Source of the DNA: Enterobacteriaceae bacterium RIT693
GTDB lineage: Bacteria; Pseudomonadota; Gammaproteobacteria; Enterobacterales; Enterobacteriaceae
Reading direction: 5' to 3'
Length of the DNA: 50,007 nt
Assembly: GCA_009668225.1 (NCBI GenBank)
Contig: WJYK01000023.1
Coordinates: forward strand, 1-50,007
Shown piece by piece: positions 9,628 through 18,058 of the stretch. The notes below the pieces were generated by a model. The model was not told the origin of the DNA. It searched no databases and saw nothing but the letters and a program-made list of their open reading frames with translations. How positions within the stretch are numbered: position 1 is the stretch's first letter; each line of letters opens with the position of its first letter. The position numbers and the translations under genes were made by a program.

Positions 9628-10328
9628 AGAATGCCGAGGAACAGCAAGAAGCCCTTCTTGAGCTTAACGATCTCGCGGTTGCCGAATACTTACAGCGCAA
9701 CCCCGACTTCTTTATTCGCAATGCCCACCAGGTGGAGAGCATGCAGGTTCCTCACCCGGTGCGCGGCACCGTTTCGCTGGTGGAATGGCATATGGCCAGG
9801 AGCCGTAACCATATCAACCACCTTGAAGAGAACATGACGCTGTTGATGGAGCAGGCAAGCGCCAACGAAGGCCTGTTCTATCGTCTGCTGAAACTTCAGG
9901 GGCGACTGGCCTCGGCCTCCAGCCTGCAAGAGATGCTGAACCGGCTGCATCGCTGGGCGCGGGAGATTGGGTTAGCCGGGGCGAATGTCCGTCTTTTTGC
10001 TGACCGCTGGCGCATCGGCGCTCCTTCGGACTTTACCCATCTTGCGCTGAACCGTCAGGCTTTTGAGCCGCTGCGTATTCAGCGCCTTGGCGAAAGCCAG
10101 CACTATCTTGGCCCCCTTAATGGCCCGGAGCTTCTTCTGGTTTTGCCGCAGGCGAAAGCGATTGGGTCTGTTGCTATGTCGCTGATGGGCAGCGACGGCG
10201 ATCTTGGCGTCCTGCTGTTCAGCAGCCGCGACCCACAACACTATCAACAGGGGCAGGGGACTCAGCTGTTGCACGAGCTGGCGCTGATGCTGCCTGACCT
10301 GCTGGAGCGCTGGGTTGAACGTGTATGA
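9624..10328 (+). CDS. yigA: DUF484 family protein YigA
   Basis: The 234-residue protein has the YigA/DUF484 pattern: an N-terminal helix ([31 protein letters not shown]), a coiled coil ([16 protein letters not shown]), then a GAF-like domain. The function is unknown. It overlaps both dapF and xerC by 4 bases, so its co-translation with the recombinase is conserved, but no role in recombination is established. Confidence 0.93.
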   Translation: MKNAEEQQEALLELNDLAVAEYLQRNPDFFIRNAHQVESMQVPHPVRGTVSLVEWHMARSRNHINHLEENMTLLMEQASANEGLFYRLLKLQGRLASASSLQEMLNRLHRWAREIGLAGANVRLFADRWRIGAPSDFTHLALNRQAFEPLRIQRLGESQHYLGPLNGPELLLVLPQAKAIGSVAMSLMGSDGDLGVLLFSSRDPQHYQQGQGTQLLHELALMLPDLLERWVERV

Positions 10329-11230
10329 CCGCTTCCGTATTAACGTCTCACGTTGATGGTTTTCTTCGATATCTGAAGGTTGAACGTCAGCTCAGCCCGC
10401 TCACCCTACTTAACTACCAGCGCCAGCTTACGGCGATTATCCACATTGCCGAAGAAATGAAGCTCAGCGGCTGGCTGCAATGTGATGCCGCCGCCGTGCG
10501 TTCACTGGCCGTGCGCAGCCGCAGAGCAGGCCTCCAGGCCTCCAGCCTGGCGCTAAGACTTTCAGCGCTGCGCAGCTTTTTCGACTGGATGGTCAGCCAG
10601 GGCGAGCTAAAAGCGAACCCGGCCAAAGGCATTACCACGCCCAAAGCCGGTCGTCACCTGCCTAAGAACATCGAAGTCGATGATGTAAATCATCTGCTGG
10701 ACATCGATCTGAACGATCCGCTGGCGGTGCGTGACCGCGCGATGCTGGAAGTGATGTACGGTGCGGGCCTGCGTCTTTCCGAGCTGGTGAACATGAACTG
10801 TGGTCACATCGATCTTTCAACCGGTGAGGTATGGGTGATGGGCAAGGGCAGCAAAGAGCGCCGCGTGCCCGTTGGCCGAAGTGCAGTCACCTGGGTTGAA
10901 CACTGGCTGGATCTGCGCGAGCTGTTTGGCCCTGACGACGATGCGTTATTTCTGGCAAAGACGGGAAAGCGAATCTCTGCCCGCAACGTGCAAAAGCGGT
11001 TTGGCGAATGGGGTATTAAGCAGGGGCTAAGCAGCCACGTACATCCGCATAAACTGCGCCACTCTTTTGCCACGCACATGCTGGAGTCCAGCGGTGATTT
11101 GCGTGCCGTTCAGGAACTGCTCGGGCACGCCAATCTTTCCACCACGCAAATCTATACCCATCTCGACTTTCAACATTTAGCCTCGGTGTATGATGCCGCG
11201 CATCCACGCGCCAAACGGGGGAAATCGTAA
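10325..11230 (+). CDS. xerC: Tyrosine recombinase XerC
   Basis: The 301-residue protein acts with XerD at dif to resolve chromosome dimers, and at cer-type sites on plasmids. It has a SAM-like core-binding domain (residues 1-95) and a catalytic domain with the expected residues: Arg in GAGLRLSEL, Lys in [10 protein letters not shown], His/Arg in [14 protein letters not shown], His in [10 protein letters not shown] and the nucleophilic Tyr in IYTHLDF. It belongs to the core operon with dapF and yigB and is not a phage or island integrase. Confidence 0.98.
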   Translation: MTASVLTSHVDGFLRYLKVERQLSPLTLLNYQRQLTAIIHIAEEMKLSGWLQCDAAAVRSLAVRSRRAGLQASSLALRLSALRSFFDWMVSQGELKANPAKGITTPKAGRHLPKNIEVDDVNHLLDIDLNDPLAVRDRAMLEVMYGAGLRLSELVNMNCGHIDLSTGEVWVMGKGSKERRVPVGRSAVTWVEHWLDLRELFGPDDDALFLAKTGKRISARNVQKRFGEWGIKQGLSSHVHPHKLRHSFATHMLESSGDLRAVQELLGHANLSTTQIYTHLDFQHLASVYDAAHPRAKRGKS

Positions 11231-11946
11231 TGCATTTTTACCGTCCGCTCGGGCAAATTGCCGCTCTGACCTTCGATCTCGACGATACGCTTTATGATAA
11301 CCATCCGGTGATCCTGCGTACTACTCAGGAGTCTCTGGCCTTTGTGCAGAGCTATCATCCGAAGCTTAGCGCTTTCACTGCACTGGACTTCCACCGCAGC
11401 CGCGAGGCGCTGCGCCTGAGCGAGCCGGATATCTATCATGATGTCACCGAGTGGCGCAGACGTGCCGTCGAGCAGATGATGCTGGATGCAGGACTTAGCC
11501 CGGAAGACGCTTTTTCCGGCGCGGCAGCCGCCATGGAAAACTTTGCTCAGTGGCGTAGCCGCATCGACGTGCCGCAGGAAACGCACGACACGCTGGCAAA
11601 GCTTGCGAAGAAATGGCCGCTGGTGGCAATCACCAACGGTAACGCAGAGCCGCACCTGTTTGGGCTGGATAACTACTTTGAATTTATCCTTCGCGCCGGG
11701 CCGGATGGTCGCGCTAAACCCTTCAGCGATATGTACCATACCGCCGCCCAGCGCTTAGGCGTTCCGCTGGAGCAAATCCTGCACGTAGGTGATGACCTGA
11801 CTACTGACGTAGCAGGTGCGCTGCGCTGCGGTATGCAGGCCTGCTGGATTAACCTGCGCGAAGGCGACCTGATGCGAATCGATGACAGCCGTTTGCTACC
11901 ACATCTGGAAATTTCGCGGTTGGCATCCCTGACCGCGCTGATATAA
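11230..11946 (+). CDS. yigB: HAD-family phosphatase YigB (FMN/5-amino-6-ribitylaminouracil phosphate phosphatase)
   Basis: The 238-residue HAD-superfamily hydrolase carries motif [10 protein letters not shown] near residue 17, motif II VAITNGN and the motif IV acidic pair in [11 protein letters not shown]. coli YigB dephosphorylates the riboflavin precursor 5-amino-6-ribitylamino-uracil phosphate and FMN. Its ATG shares one base with the xerC stop (TAATG). Its last codons overlap the LexA-type site that controls uvrD. Confidence 0.94.
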   Translation: MHFYRPLGQIAALTFDLDDTLYDNHPVILRTTQESLAFVQSYHPKLSAFTALDFHRSREALRLSEPDIYHDVTEWRRRAVEQMMLDAGLSPEDAFSGAAAAMENFAQWRSRIDVPQETHDTLAKLAKKWPLVAITNGNAEPHLFGLDNYFEFILRAGPDGRAKPFSDMYHTAAQRLGVPLEQILHVGDDLTTDVAGALRCGMQACWINLREGDLMRIDDSRLLPHLEISRLASLTALI

Positions 11947-11953
11947 TCAACAG
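11938..11953. promoter_or_regulatory. LexA-type SOS box for uvrD
   Basis: CTG-ATATAATCAA-CAG fits the CTG-N10-CAG LexA consensus. It includes a TATAAT-type -10 (11942-11947), so LexA binding would block the promoter. It lies 63 bases before the uvrD start and overlaps the yigB stop codon. E. coli uvrD is a known SOS gene with a LexA box at the same place. Confidence 0.85.
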
Positions 11954-12015
11954 TAACTCTGTACAAATCACCAGTGGTTGGCTGAGCCAACTCTTTCTCT
12001 TTTTCGGCGGTGCCA

Positions 12016-14178
12016 ATGGACGTTTCTTACCTGCTCGACAGCCTCAACGATAAACAGCGCGAAGCGGTTGCCGCCACGCGCAGCAACATGCTGGTGCTGG
12101 CCGGGGCGGGCAGTGGTAAGACGCGCGTGCTTGTGCACCGTATCGCGTGGTTGATGACGGTAGAAAACTGCTCGCCGTACTCCATTATGGCGGTGACCTT
12201 TACCAACAAAGCGGCGGCGGAAATGCGCCACCGTATTGGCCAGCTGATGGGCACCAGCCAGGGTGGCATGTGGGTGGGTACCTTCCACGGTCTGGCTCAC
12301 CGCTTGCTGCGCGCTCACCACATGGACGCAAACCTGCCGCAGGACTTCCAGATCCTCGACAGCGAAGATCAGCTTCGGCTGCTTAAGCGCCTGATTAAAG
12401 CCATGAACCTGGACGAGAAACAGTGGCCACCGCGCCAGGCGATGTGGTACATCAACGGCAAAAAAGACGAAGGACTGCGCCCGCACCACGTAGAAAGCTA
12501 CGGCAACCCGGTGGAACAAACCTGGCAGAAGGTTTACCAGGCCTATCAGGAAGCCTGTGACCGCGCCGGGCTGGTGGACTTTGCCGAGCTGCTGCTGCGC
12601 GCACACGAGCTGTGGCTGAACAAGCCGCACATCCTGAATCATTACCGTGAACGCTTCACCAATATCCTGGTGGACGAATTCCAGGATACCAACAGCATCC
12701 AGTACGCGTGGATCCGCCTGCTGGCCGGAGATACCGGCAAAGTGATGATCGTGGGCGATGATGACCAGTCGATCTACGGCTGGCGTGGTGCTCAGGTGGA
12801 AAATATCCAGCGCTTCCTGAATGACTTCCCTGGCGCGCAGACTATCCGTCTGGAGCAAAACTACCGCTCGACGAACAATATCCTGAATGCCGCCAACGCC
12901 CTGATCGCCAATAACTCCGGCCGACTCGGCAAAGAGCTGTGGACTGACGGCAGCGACGGCGAGCCTATCTCAATCTATTGTGCGTTCAACGAGCTGGACG
13001 AAGCCCGCTTCGTGGTCAACCGCATTAAAACCTGGCAGGAAAACGGCGGTGCGCTGGAGCAATGCGCCATTCTGTACCGCAGTAACGCCCAGTCGCGCGT
13101 GCTGGAAGAGGCGCTGCTGCAGGGAAGCATGCCTTACCGTATCTACGGCGGGATGCGCTTCTTCGAACGCCAGGAAATCAAAGATGCGCTCTCCTATCTG
13201 CGCCTGATGGCCAACCGCAACGACGATGCGGCCTTTGAGCGCGTGGTGAATACGCCAACTCGCGGCATCGGCGATCGCACGCTCGACGTAGTGCGCCAGA
13301 CCGCTCGCGACCAGCAATTAACGCTATGGCAATCTTGCCGCTTGCTGCTGCAGGAAAAAGTGCTGGCCGGTCGTGCGGCTTCGGCCCTGCAGCGTTTTAT
13401 GGAGCTTATTGATGCGCTCGCCCATGAAACGGCGGATATGCCGCTGCATGTCCAGACCGACCGGGTGATTAAAGATTCCGGCCTGTTTATGATGTATGAG
13501 CAGGAAAAGGGCGAGAAGGGCCAGACCCGTATTGAGAACTTAGAGGAACTGGTAACGGCAACGCGCCAGTTCAGTTACAACGATGAAGACGAAGACCTGA
13601 TGCCGCTGCAGGCGTTTCTCTCTCATGCCGCGCTGGAAGCGGGCGAAGGGCAGGCGGATACCTGGCAGGATGCGGTGCAGTTAATGACTCTCCACTCGGC
13701 AAAAGGCCTCGAATTCCCGCAGGTGTTTATCGTGGGAATGGAAGAGGGCATGTTCCCGAGCCAGATGTCCCTCGATGAAGGGGGACGCCTTGAAGAAGAG
13801 CGTCGCCTGGCCTATGTCGGCGTGACCCGTGCGATGCAGAAGCTGACGCTGACCTATGCGGAAACGCGGCGTCTGTACGGTAAAGAAGCCTACCATCGCC
13901 CTTCACGCTTTATCGGCGAACTGCCGGAGAACTGCGTCGAAGAAGTGCGCCTGCGCGCAAGCATCAGCCGCCCGGTAAGCCATCAGCGTATGGGCACACC
14001 TATTGCGCAGAACGATTCTGGCTTTAGCCTTGGGCAGCGTGTGCGCCATCCTAAGTTTGGCGAAGGGACCATTGTGAACCTTGAAGGCAGCGGGGAGCAC
14101 AGCCGCCTGCAGGTGGCGTTTCAGGGCCAGGGAATCAAGTGGCTGGTTGCCGCTTACGCGCGTCTGGAAACGATGTAA
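12016..14178 (+). CDS. uvrD: DNA helicase II (UvrD)
   Basis: The 720-residue superfamily 1A helicase acts 3'-5' in mismatch and nucleotide excision repair, and removes RecA and stalled RNA polymerase. Motifs in order: I AGAGSGKT, II VDEFQDTN, III DDQSIYGWRGA, IV RLEQNYRST, V LMTLHSAKGLEF and VI EERRLAYVGVTRA. The C-terminal Tudor-like domain includes GQRVRHPKFGEGTI. The start at 12016 (MDVSYLLDSLNDKQ) is chosen by match to E. coli; two extra codons upstream are possible. Confidence 0.98.
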   Translation: MDVSYLLDSLNDKQREAVAATRSNMLVLAGAGSGKTRVLVHRIAWLMTVENCSPYSIMAVTFTNKAAAEMRHRIGQLMGTSQGGMWVGTFHGLAHRLLRAHHMDANLPQDFQILDSEDQLRLLKRLIKAMNLDEKQWPPRQAMWYINGKKDEGLRPHHVESYGNPVEQTWQKVYQAYQEACDRAGLVDFAELLLRAHELWLNKPHILNHYRERFTNILVDEFQDTNSIQYAWIRLLAGDTGKVMIVGDDDQSIYGWRGAQVENIQRFLNDFPGAQTIRLEQNYRSTNNILNAANALIANNSGRLGKELWTDGSDGEPISIYCAFNELDEARFVVNRIKTWQENGGALEQCAILYRSNAQSRVLEEALLQGSMPYRIYGGMRFFERQEIKDALSYLRLMANRNDDAAFERVVNTPTRGIGDRTLDVVRQTARDQQLTLWQSCRLLLQEKVLAGRAASALQRFMELIDALAHETADMPLHVQTDRVIKDSGLFMMYEQEKGEKGQTRIENLEELVTATRQFSYNDEDEDLMPLQAFLSHAALEAGEGQADTWQDAVQLMTLHSAKGLEFPQVFIVGMEEGMFPSQMSLDEGGRLEEERRLAYVGVTRAMQKLTLTYAETRRLYGKEAYHRPSRFIGELPENCVEEVRLRASISRPVSHQRMGTPIAQNDSGFSLGQRVRHPKFGEGTIVNLEGSGEHSRLQVAFQGQGIKWLVAAYARLETM

Positions 14179-14549
14179 CCCACAGAAAGTAATAGCAATT
14201 TTATGTGTGTGCGCTATCTTTAATATGTCACTGGCATGAACTTGTTCGGCCGTGTCCCGTTGCGTGTTGACGCCATATTGGTGGTGGCGTAACATGCGCG
14301 CACGATTACGCTAAGAGGACACTCGCCTTGGACACACCCAGTAGATACTGGCTCAATAACCTGTCATCCAGGTACAACTTCTAAGGCTATCCTCTGATGC
14401 TGATAGCCTTCGTGGTTGTCAGCGACCTCGTGTATTTTCATTCCGTCGCCCCTTGAGTCAGACTGTTTAATGGTCTGAAACCTCTATTGTTTCTGTCTGT
14501 GTGCCAACCGAATTGTCCCTGATCTTTTTTTGCATTGGGAGTCCCGGTC
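14179..14549 (+). promoter_or_regulatory. Long structured corA leader
   Basis: The 371-base uvrD-corA gap matches the layout of the Salmonella corA leader, where Mg2+ and translation of a short peptide, CorL, decide whether Rho stops transcription. It holds an 18-codon frame (14236-14292) and a perfect 9-bp hairpin AAGGCTATC (14383-14391) / GATAGCCTT (14402-14410). Several C-rich, unstructured stretches downstream (14430-14500) could be Rho loading sites; that is inference. Its promoter was not identified with confidence. Confidence 0.65.
14236..14292 (+). CDS. corL: CorL-like leader peptide
   Basis: The 18-codon frame reads MNLFGRVPLRVDAILVVA. It lies about 257 bases upstream of the corA stop-proximal leader hairpins and start codon. 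Salmonella has a translated leader peptide gene, corL, in this position that couples translation to Rho-dependent termination. No strong ribosome site is visible, and the peptide holds one proline codon. The call is by position and leader structure. Confidence 0.55.
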   Translation: MNLFGRVPLRVDAILVVA

Positions 14550-15500
14550 ATGCTGAGCGCATTTCAACTGGAAAATAATCGCCTTGCCCGCCTTGAGCTG
14601 GACGAGACAGATACCCTGGCCAACTCGGTGTGGGTGGATCTGGTCGAGCCAGAAGAGAGCGAGCGAGAGCGTGTGCAAACGGAACTTGGCCAAAGCCTGG
14701 CAACCCGACCAGAGCTGGAAGATATCGAAGCCTCCGCGCGTTTCTTCGAGGATGAAGATGGTCTTCATATCCACTCCTTTTTCTTCTTTGAAGATGCGGA
14801 CGATCACGCGGGCAACAGCACGGTTGCGTTTACGATTCGCGAAGGCCGGCTGTATACGCTGCGCGAACGTGAGCTACCTGCGTTTCGTCTTTACCGCATG
14901 CGCGCCCGTAACCAGTCGATGGTGGACGGCAACGCGTGGGAACTGCTGCTTGATTTGTTTGAAACCAAAATCGAACAGCTGGCGGATGAAATTGAAAATA
15001 TCTACAGCGACCTGGAGCAGCTAAGCCGTGTGATTATGGAAGGGCACCAGGGCGATGAATACGACGCCGCGCTCTCAACGCTGGCGGAGCTGGAAGATAT
15101 CGGCTGGAAGGTTCGCCTGTGCCTGATGGATACCCAGCGCGCACTGAACTTCCTGGTACGTAAGGCGCGTTTGCCAGGCAGCCAGCTGGAACAGGCCCGT
15201 GAGATCCTGCGAGATATCGAATCCCTGCTCCCGCACAATGAATCGCTGTTCCAGAAGGTTAACTTCCTGATGCAAGCGGCGATGGGCTTTATCAACATCG
15301 AGCAGAACCGCATCATCAAGATCTTCTCGGTGGTTTCGGTTGTCTTCCTGCCGCCTACGCTTGTAGCATCCAGCTACGGGATGAACTTCGAGTTTATGCC
15401 GGAGCTGAAGTGGAGCTTCGGCTATCCTGGCGCGATTATCTTTATGATGCTCGCCGGTCTGGCGCCTTATCTCTACTTTAAGCGCAAAAACTGGTTGTAA
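14550..15500 (+). CDS. corA: Magnesium/cobalt/nickel transporter CorA
   Basis: The 316-residue protein equals E. coli CorA. A large acidic cytoplasmic domain and long stalk helix precede two C-terminal transmembrane helices. The selectivity motif [10 protein letters not shown] is present in the loop after TM1. It forms a pentameric channel for Mg2+ uptake, gated by Mg2+ bound to the cytoplasmic domain. The start at 14550 (MLSAFQLE) is chosen over an upstream in-frame codon because GGGAGT precedes it and it matches the family. The C-terminus KRKNWL is conserved. Confidence 0.98.
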   Translation: MLSAFQLENNRLARLELDETDTLANSVWVDLVEPEESERERVQTELGQSLATRPELEDIEASARFFEDEDGLHIHSFFFFEDADDHAGNSTVAFTIREGRLYTLRERELPAFRLYRMRARNQSMVDGNAWELLLDLFETKIEQLADEIENIYSDLEQLSRVIMEGHQGDEYDAALSTLAELEDIGWKVRLCLMDTQRALNFLVRKARLPGSQLEQAREILRDIESLLPHNESLFQKVNFLMQAAMGFINIEQNRIIKIFSVVSVVFLPPTLVASSYGMNFEFMPELKWSFGYPGAIIFMMLAGLAPYLYFKRKNWL

Positions 15501-15502
15501 GA

Positions 15503-15528
15503 AAAAAGGAGCCTTTCGGCTCCTTTTT
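15503..15528. terminator. Bidirectional terminator between corA and rarD
   Basis: Stem AAAAAGGAGCC (15503-15513) / GGCTCCTTTTT (15518-15528) with a TTTC loop. T-runs occur on both strands, so it can end both convergent genes. Confidence 0.9.
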
Positions 15529-16436
15529 CACTTCTGTTTCAGTGACTTCATTTTTGTGCGCCGCTGAGTATAAATCGCATCGGCGATAAACAGCGCCAGG
15601 GCTGCCCAGATGAAGCCAAAAGTGATCAGCTTATCTTCAGTCACCACTTCGTCGTAGAGCGTGACAGCCAGCAGGAACATCAGCGTTGGCCCCAGGTACT
15701 GGAAGAAACCGAGCGTTGAAAGGCGCAGGCGCGTCGCGGCGGCCGTAAAGCACAGCAGCGGCACGGTGGTGATAATGCCAGCGGCGATAAGCATCAGGTT
15801 CAGCGACCACGGGTTCAGCCCCATATGGCTGGTCGTACTGTCAGCGATGCCAAACAGATAAATTCCCGCAATCGGCAGCAGCCACAGCGTTTCAAACAGC
15901 ATTCCGGTTTGTGCATCTACGGCAATTTTCTTGCGAAGCAGGCCATAGAAAGCAAAGCTGAAGGCCAGGCCCAGACCGATGACAGGCAACGAACCAAAGG
16001 TCCACAGCTGCACCAGCACGCCACAGGTAGCCAGCAGCACGGCAAGCCACTGCATGCGGCGGAAGCGTTCGGCTAAAAATAGCATTCCCAGCACGACGTT
16101 AACTAAAGGGTTAATGAAGTAACCCAGGCTGGCTTCCAGCATGTGGTGATTATTGACCGCCCAGATATAAAGCAGCCAGTTACCGCCAATCAGTACGGCA
16201 CTTAGCGCCAGCGTGAGGATCTTTTTACGGTTCTGGCAGGCGCGTTTCACCAACGGCCACTGGCGGCAGACGGTGATCAGCGCCAGCATAAAAAAGAATG
16301 ACCAGATTACGCGATGGGTCAGGATTTCCGTTGCCGGTACGTAATGAATAAATTTGAAATATACCGGTGCGATGCCCCAGATGAAGTAAGCCGTTAGGGC
16401 AAGCAAAATACCCTGACGAGTCTGTTTCGGATCCAT
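15528..16436 (-). CDS. rarD: EamA-family transporter RarD
   Basis: The 302-residue drug/metabolite-superfamily membrane protein has ten predicted helices and the RarD signatures LTAYFIWGIAPVYFKFI, HRVIWSFFFM, NHHMLEASLGYFINPLVN and LRLSTLGFFQYLGPT. The E. coli homologue was named from chloramphenicol sensitivity, and its natural substrate is unknown. It lies convergent to corA and upstream of nothing obvious in its own direction. Confidence 0.94.
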   Translation of the reverse strand: MDPKQTRQGILLALTAYFIWGIAPVYFKFIHYVPATEILTHRVIWSFFFMLALITVCRQWPLVKRACQNRKKILTLALSAVLIGGNWLLYIWAVNNHHMLEASLGYFINPLVNVVLGMLFLAERFRRMQWLAVLLATCGVLVQLWTFGSLPVIGLGLAFSFAFYGLLRKKIAVDAQTGMLFETLWLLPIAGIYLFGIADSTTSHMGLNPWSLNLMLIAAGIITTVPLLCFTAAATRLRLSTLGFFQYLGPTLMFLLAVTLYDEVVTEDKLITFGFIWAALALFIADAIYTQRRTKMKSLKQK

Positions 16437-16489
16437 GAAGAGAACTCAGCCAAAAAAATAGTGAACAAATAATAACAGGGTTTACCTTT

Positions 16490-16960
16490 TCACCCTACCA
16501 TGTAGGTAGCCGTTGCACTGGCGATATGTATCTGATCCTGGTTATGCAGCTCCACGCGAGCTACGGCAACTTTATTGCCCGCGCGTAAGAGGCTGCTGCT
16601 GGCCGTGAAACGCTCTCCACGGCCCGGACGCAGATAGTCGACGCGTAAATCGATGGTACCCATTTTTGACAGGCGCTGGCGCAGTTCATCTTCCGTGATG
16701 GTGTCATGGCGAGTCAGCGTACTGCCAACACAGACCAGGCCTGCCGCGACGTCCAGCGCGGAGGCGATAACGCCGCCATGCAAAATACTTTGTGCCCAGT
16801 TCCCCACCATCATTGGCTGATTATTAAAACTCAGCTGGGCAAATGCTTTCTCATAGCGCTCGAGCTCAAGGCCAAGTGCACGATTAAAAGGCATGTGATA
16901 CACGAAGATCTCACCCACCAGCTTGAGGGCGGCTTCTGTAGTCAGTGCAGGGGAAGACAT
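16490..16960 (-). CDS. yigI: Hotdog-fold acyl-CoA thioesterase YigI
   Basis: The 156-residue protein matches E. coli YigI. PaaI-type hotdog signatures are [36 protein letters not shown] and [27 protein letters not shown]. YigI in E. coli acts on medium- to long-chain acyl-CoA. Its stop is 53 bases before the rarD start, so the two may share a transcript. Confidence 0.93.
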   Translation of the reverse strand: MSSPALTTEAALKLVGEIFVYHMPFNRALGLELERYEKAFAQLSFNNQPMMVGNWAQSILHGGVIASALDVAAGLVCVGSTLTRHDTITEDELRQRLSKMGTIDLRVDYLRPGRGERFTASSSLLRAGNKVAVARVELHNQDQIHIASATATYMVG

Positions 16961-17128
16961 GGTTCATTCCTCGAACAAAAAAGAAGTAAGTTAACAGGAT
17001 GTTTAGTTTATGCTTCTCAAATGTTGCTTTCCACTTTTGGAACCGTAAGGACGCGGTGTAAGGCATAACGCTGTAGAATGATCTGTGCTTAATATTTTGA
17101 AACTTTTTTGTTATGGAGAACGGGACCA

Positions 17129-17995
17129 ATGCTGAAATCTCTGGGCTGGGGGATGGCCGCGATGCTGCCTCTTAGCGCTTTCGCACAAGAAGCGACCATC
17201 GATAAAATCCACGACAAACCCGCTGTACGCGGCAGTATCATCGCCAATCTACTTCAGGAACACGATAACCCCTTTACGCTATACCCTTACGACACAAACT
17301 ACTTGTTGTACACCTGGACTAGCGACCTGAATAAAGAGGCGATTAGCTCTTACGACTGGGCCAGCAACGCGCGTAAAGATGAAGTGAAATTTCAGCTGAG
17401 CCTGGCGTTCCCGCTCTGGCGCGGTATTCTTGGTGAAAACTCGGTACTGGGCGCTTCCTATACTCAGAAATCCTGGTGGCAGCTTTCTAATCGCAATGAA
17501 TCCTCACCGTTCCGTGAAACCAACTACGAACCGCAGCTGTTTCTCGGCTTTGCTACTGACGCCACGTTTGCCGGCTGGACGCTGCGGGACGTGGAGTTCG
17601 GCTATAACCATGACTCGAACGGTCGTTCCGACCCCACTTCCCGCGGCTGGAACCGCCTCTATACCCGCCTGATGGCGCAGAACGGCAACTGGCAGGTAGA
17701 GGTGAAACCCTGGTATGTCGTGGGGAGCATTGAGGATAACCCGGATATCACCAAATACATGGGCTACTACCAGCTTAAGGTTGGATACGAGCTCGGCGAC
17801 GCGATTTTCAGCGTGAAGGGGCAATATAACTGGAACAGCGGTTACGGTGGTGCGGAGTTTGGAGTGAGTTACCCGGTCTCGAAAAACGTTCGTTTCTATA
17901 CCCAGGTGTACAGCGGTTACGGCGAATCGCTGATCGACTACAACTTTAACCAGACACGGGTTGGCGTAGGCGTTATGCTAAACGATCTTTTCTAA
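17129..17995 (+). CDS. pldA: Outer membrane phospholipase A (OMPLA)
   Basis: The 288-residue protein has a signal peptide (MLKSLGWGMAAMLPLSAFAQ, cut before EATIDKI) and then a 12-strand beta-barrel ending in Phe. The Ser-His-Asn active site is seen in GYNHDSNGRSDPTSRGWNRLY. It hydrolyses phospholipids that reach the outer leaflet; it is dormant as a monomer and active as a Ca2+-bound dimer. The start is set at ATG 17129, with GGAG upstream; the open frame runs back to a TTG at 17108 that would spoil the signal peptide. Confidence 0.97.
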   Translation: MLKSLGWGMAAMLPLSAFAQEATIDKIHDKPAVRGSIIANLLQEHDNPFTLYPYDTNYLLYTWTSDLNKEAISSYDWASNARKDEVKFQLSLAFPLWRGILGENSVLGASYTQKSWWQLSNRNESSPFRETNYEPQLFLGFATDATFAGWTLRDVEFGYNHDSNGRSDPTSRGWNRLYTRLMAQNGNWQVEVKPWYVVGSIEDNPDITKYMGYYQLKVGYELGDAIFSVKGQYNWNSGYGGAEFGVSYPVSKNVRFYTQVYSGYGESLIDYNFNQTRVGVGVMLNDLF

Positions 17996-18013
17996 AGCAT
18001 TGCAGTTTCTCTT

Positions 18014-18042
18014 CCAGGCGCTGAAAATGACGCCTGGATTTT
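18014..18042 (+). terminator. Probable pldA terminator
   Basis: Stem CCAGGCG (18014-18020) / CGCCTGG (18031-18037) with a 10-base loop, followed by ATTTT. It ends just before recQ, so it may be leaky. Confidence 0.55.
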
Positions 18043-18058
18043 AGGTAGTGGGGATAGC

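Noticed and set aside
10325-11230. XerC as an island or phage integrase
   Set aside because: It is the housekeeping recombinase in its normal operon.
11968-12858. 296-codon antisense frame opposite uvrD
   Set aside because: A shadow of the codon pattern of uvrD; its upstream end is in uvrD coding sequence and the protein has no recognisable domain.
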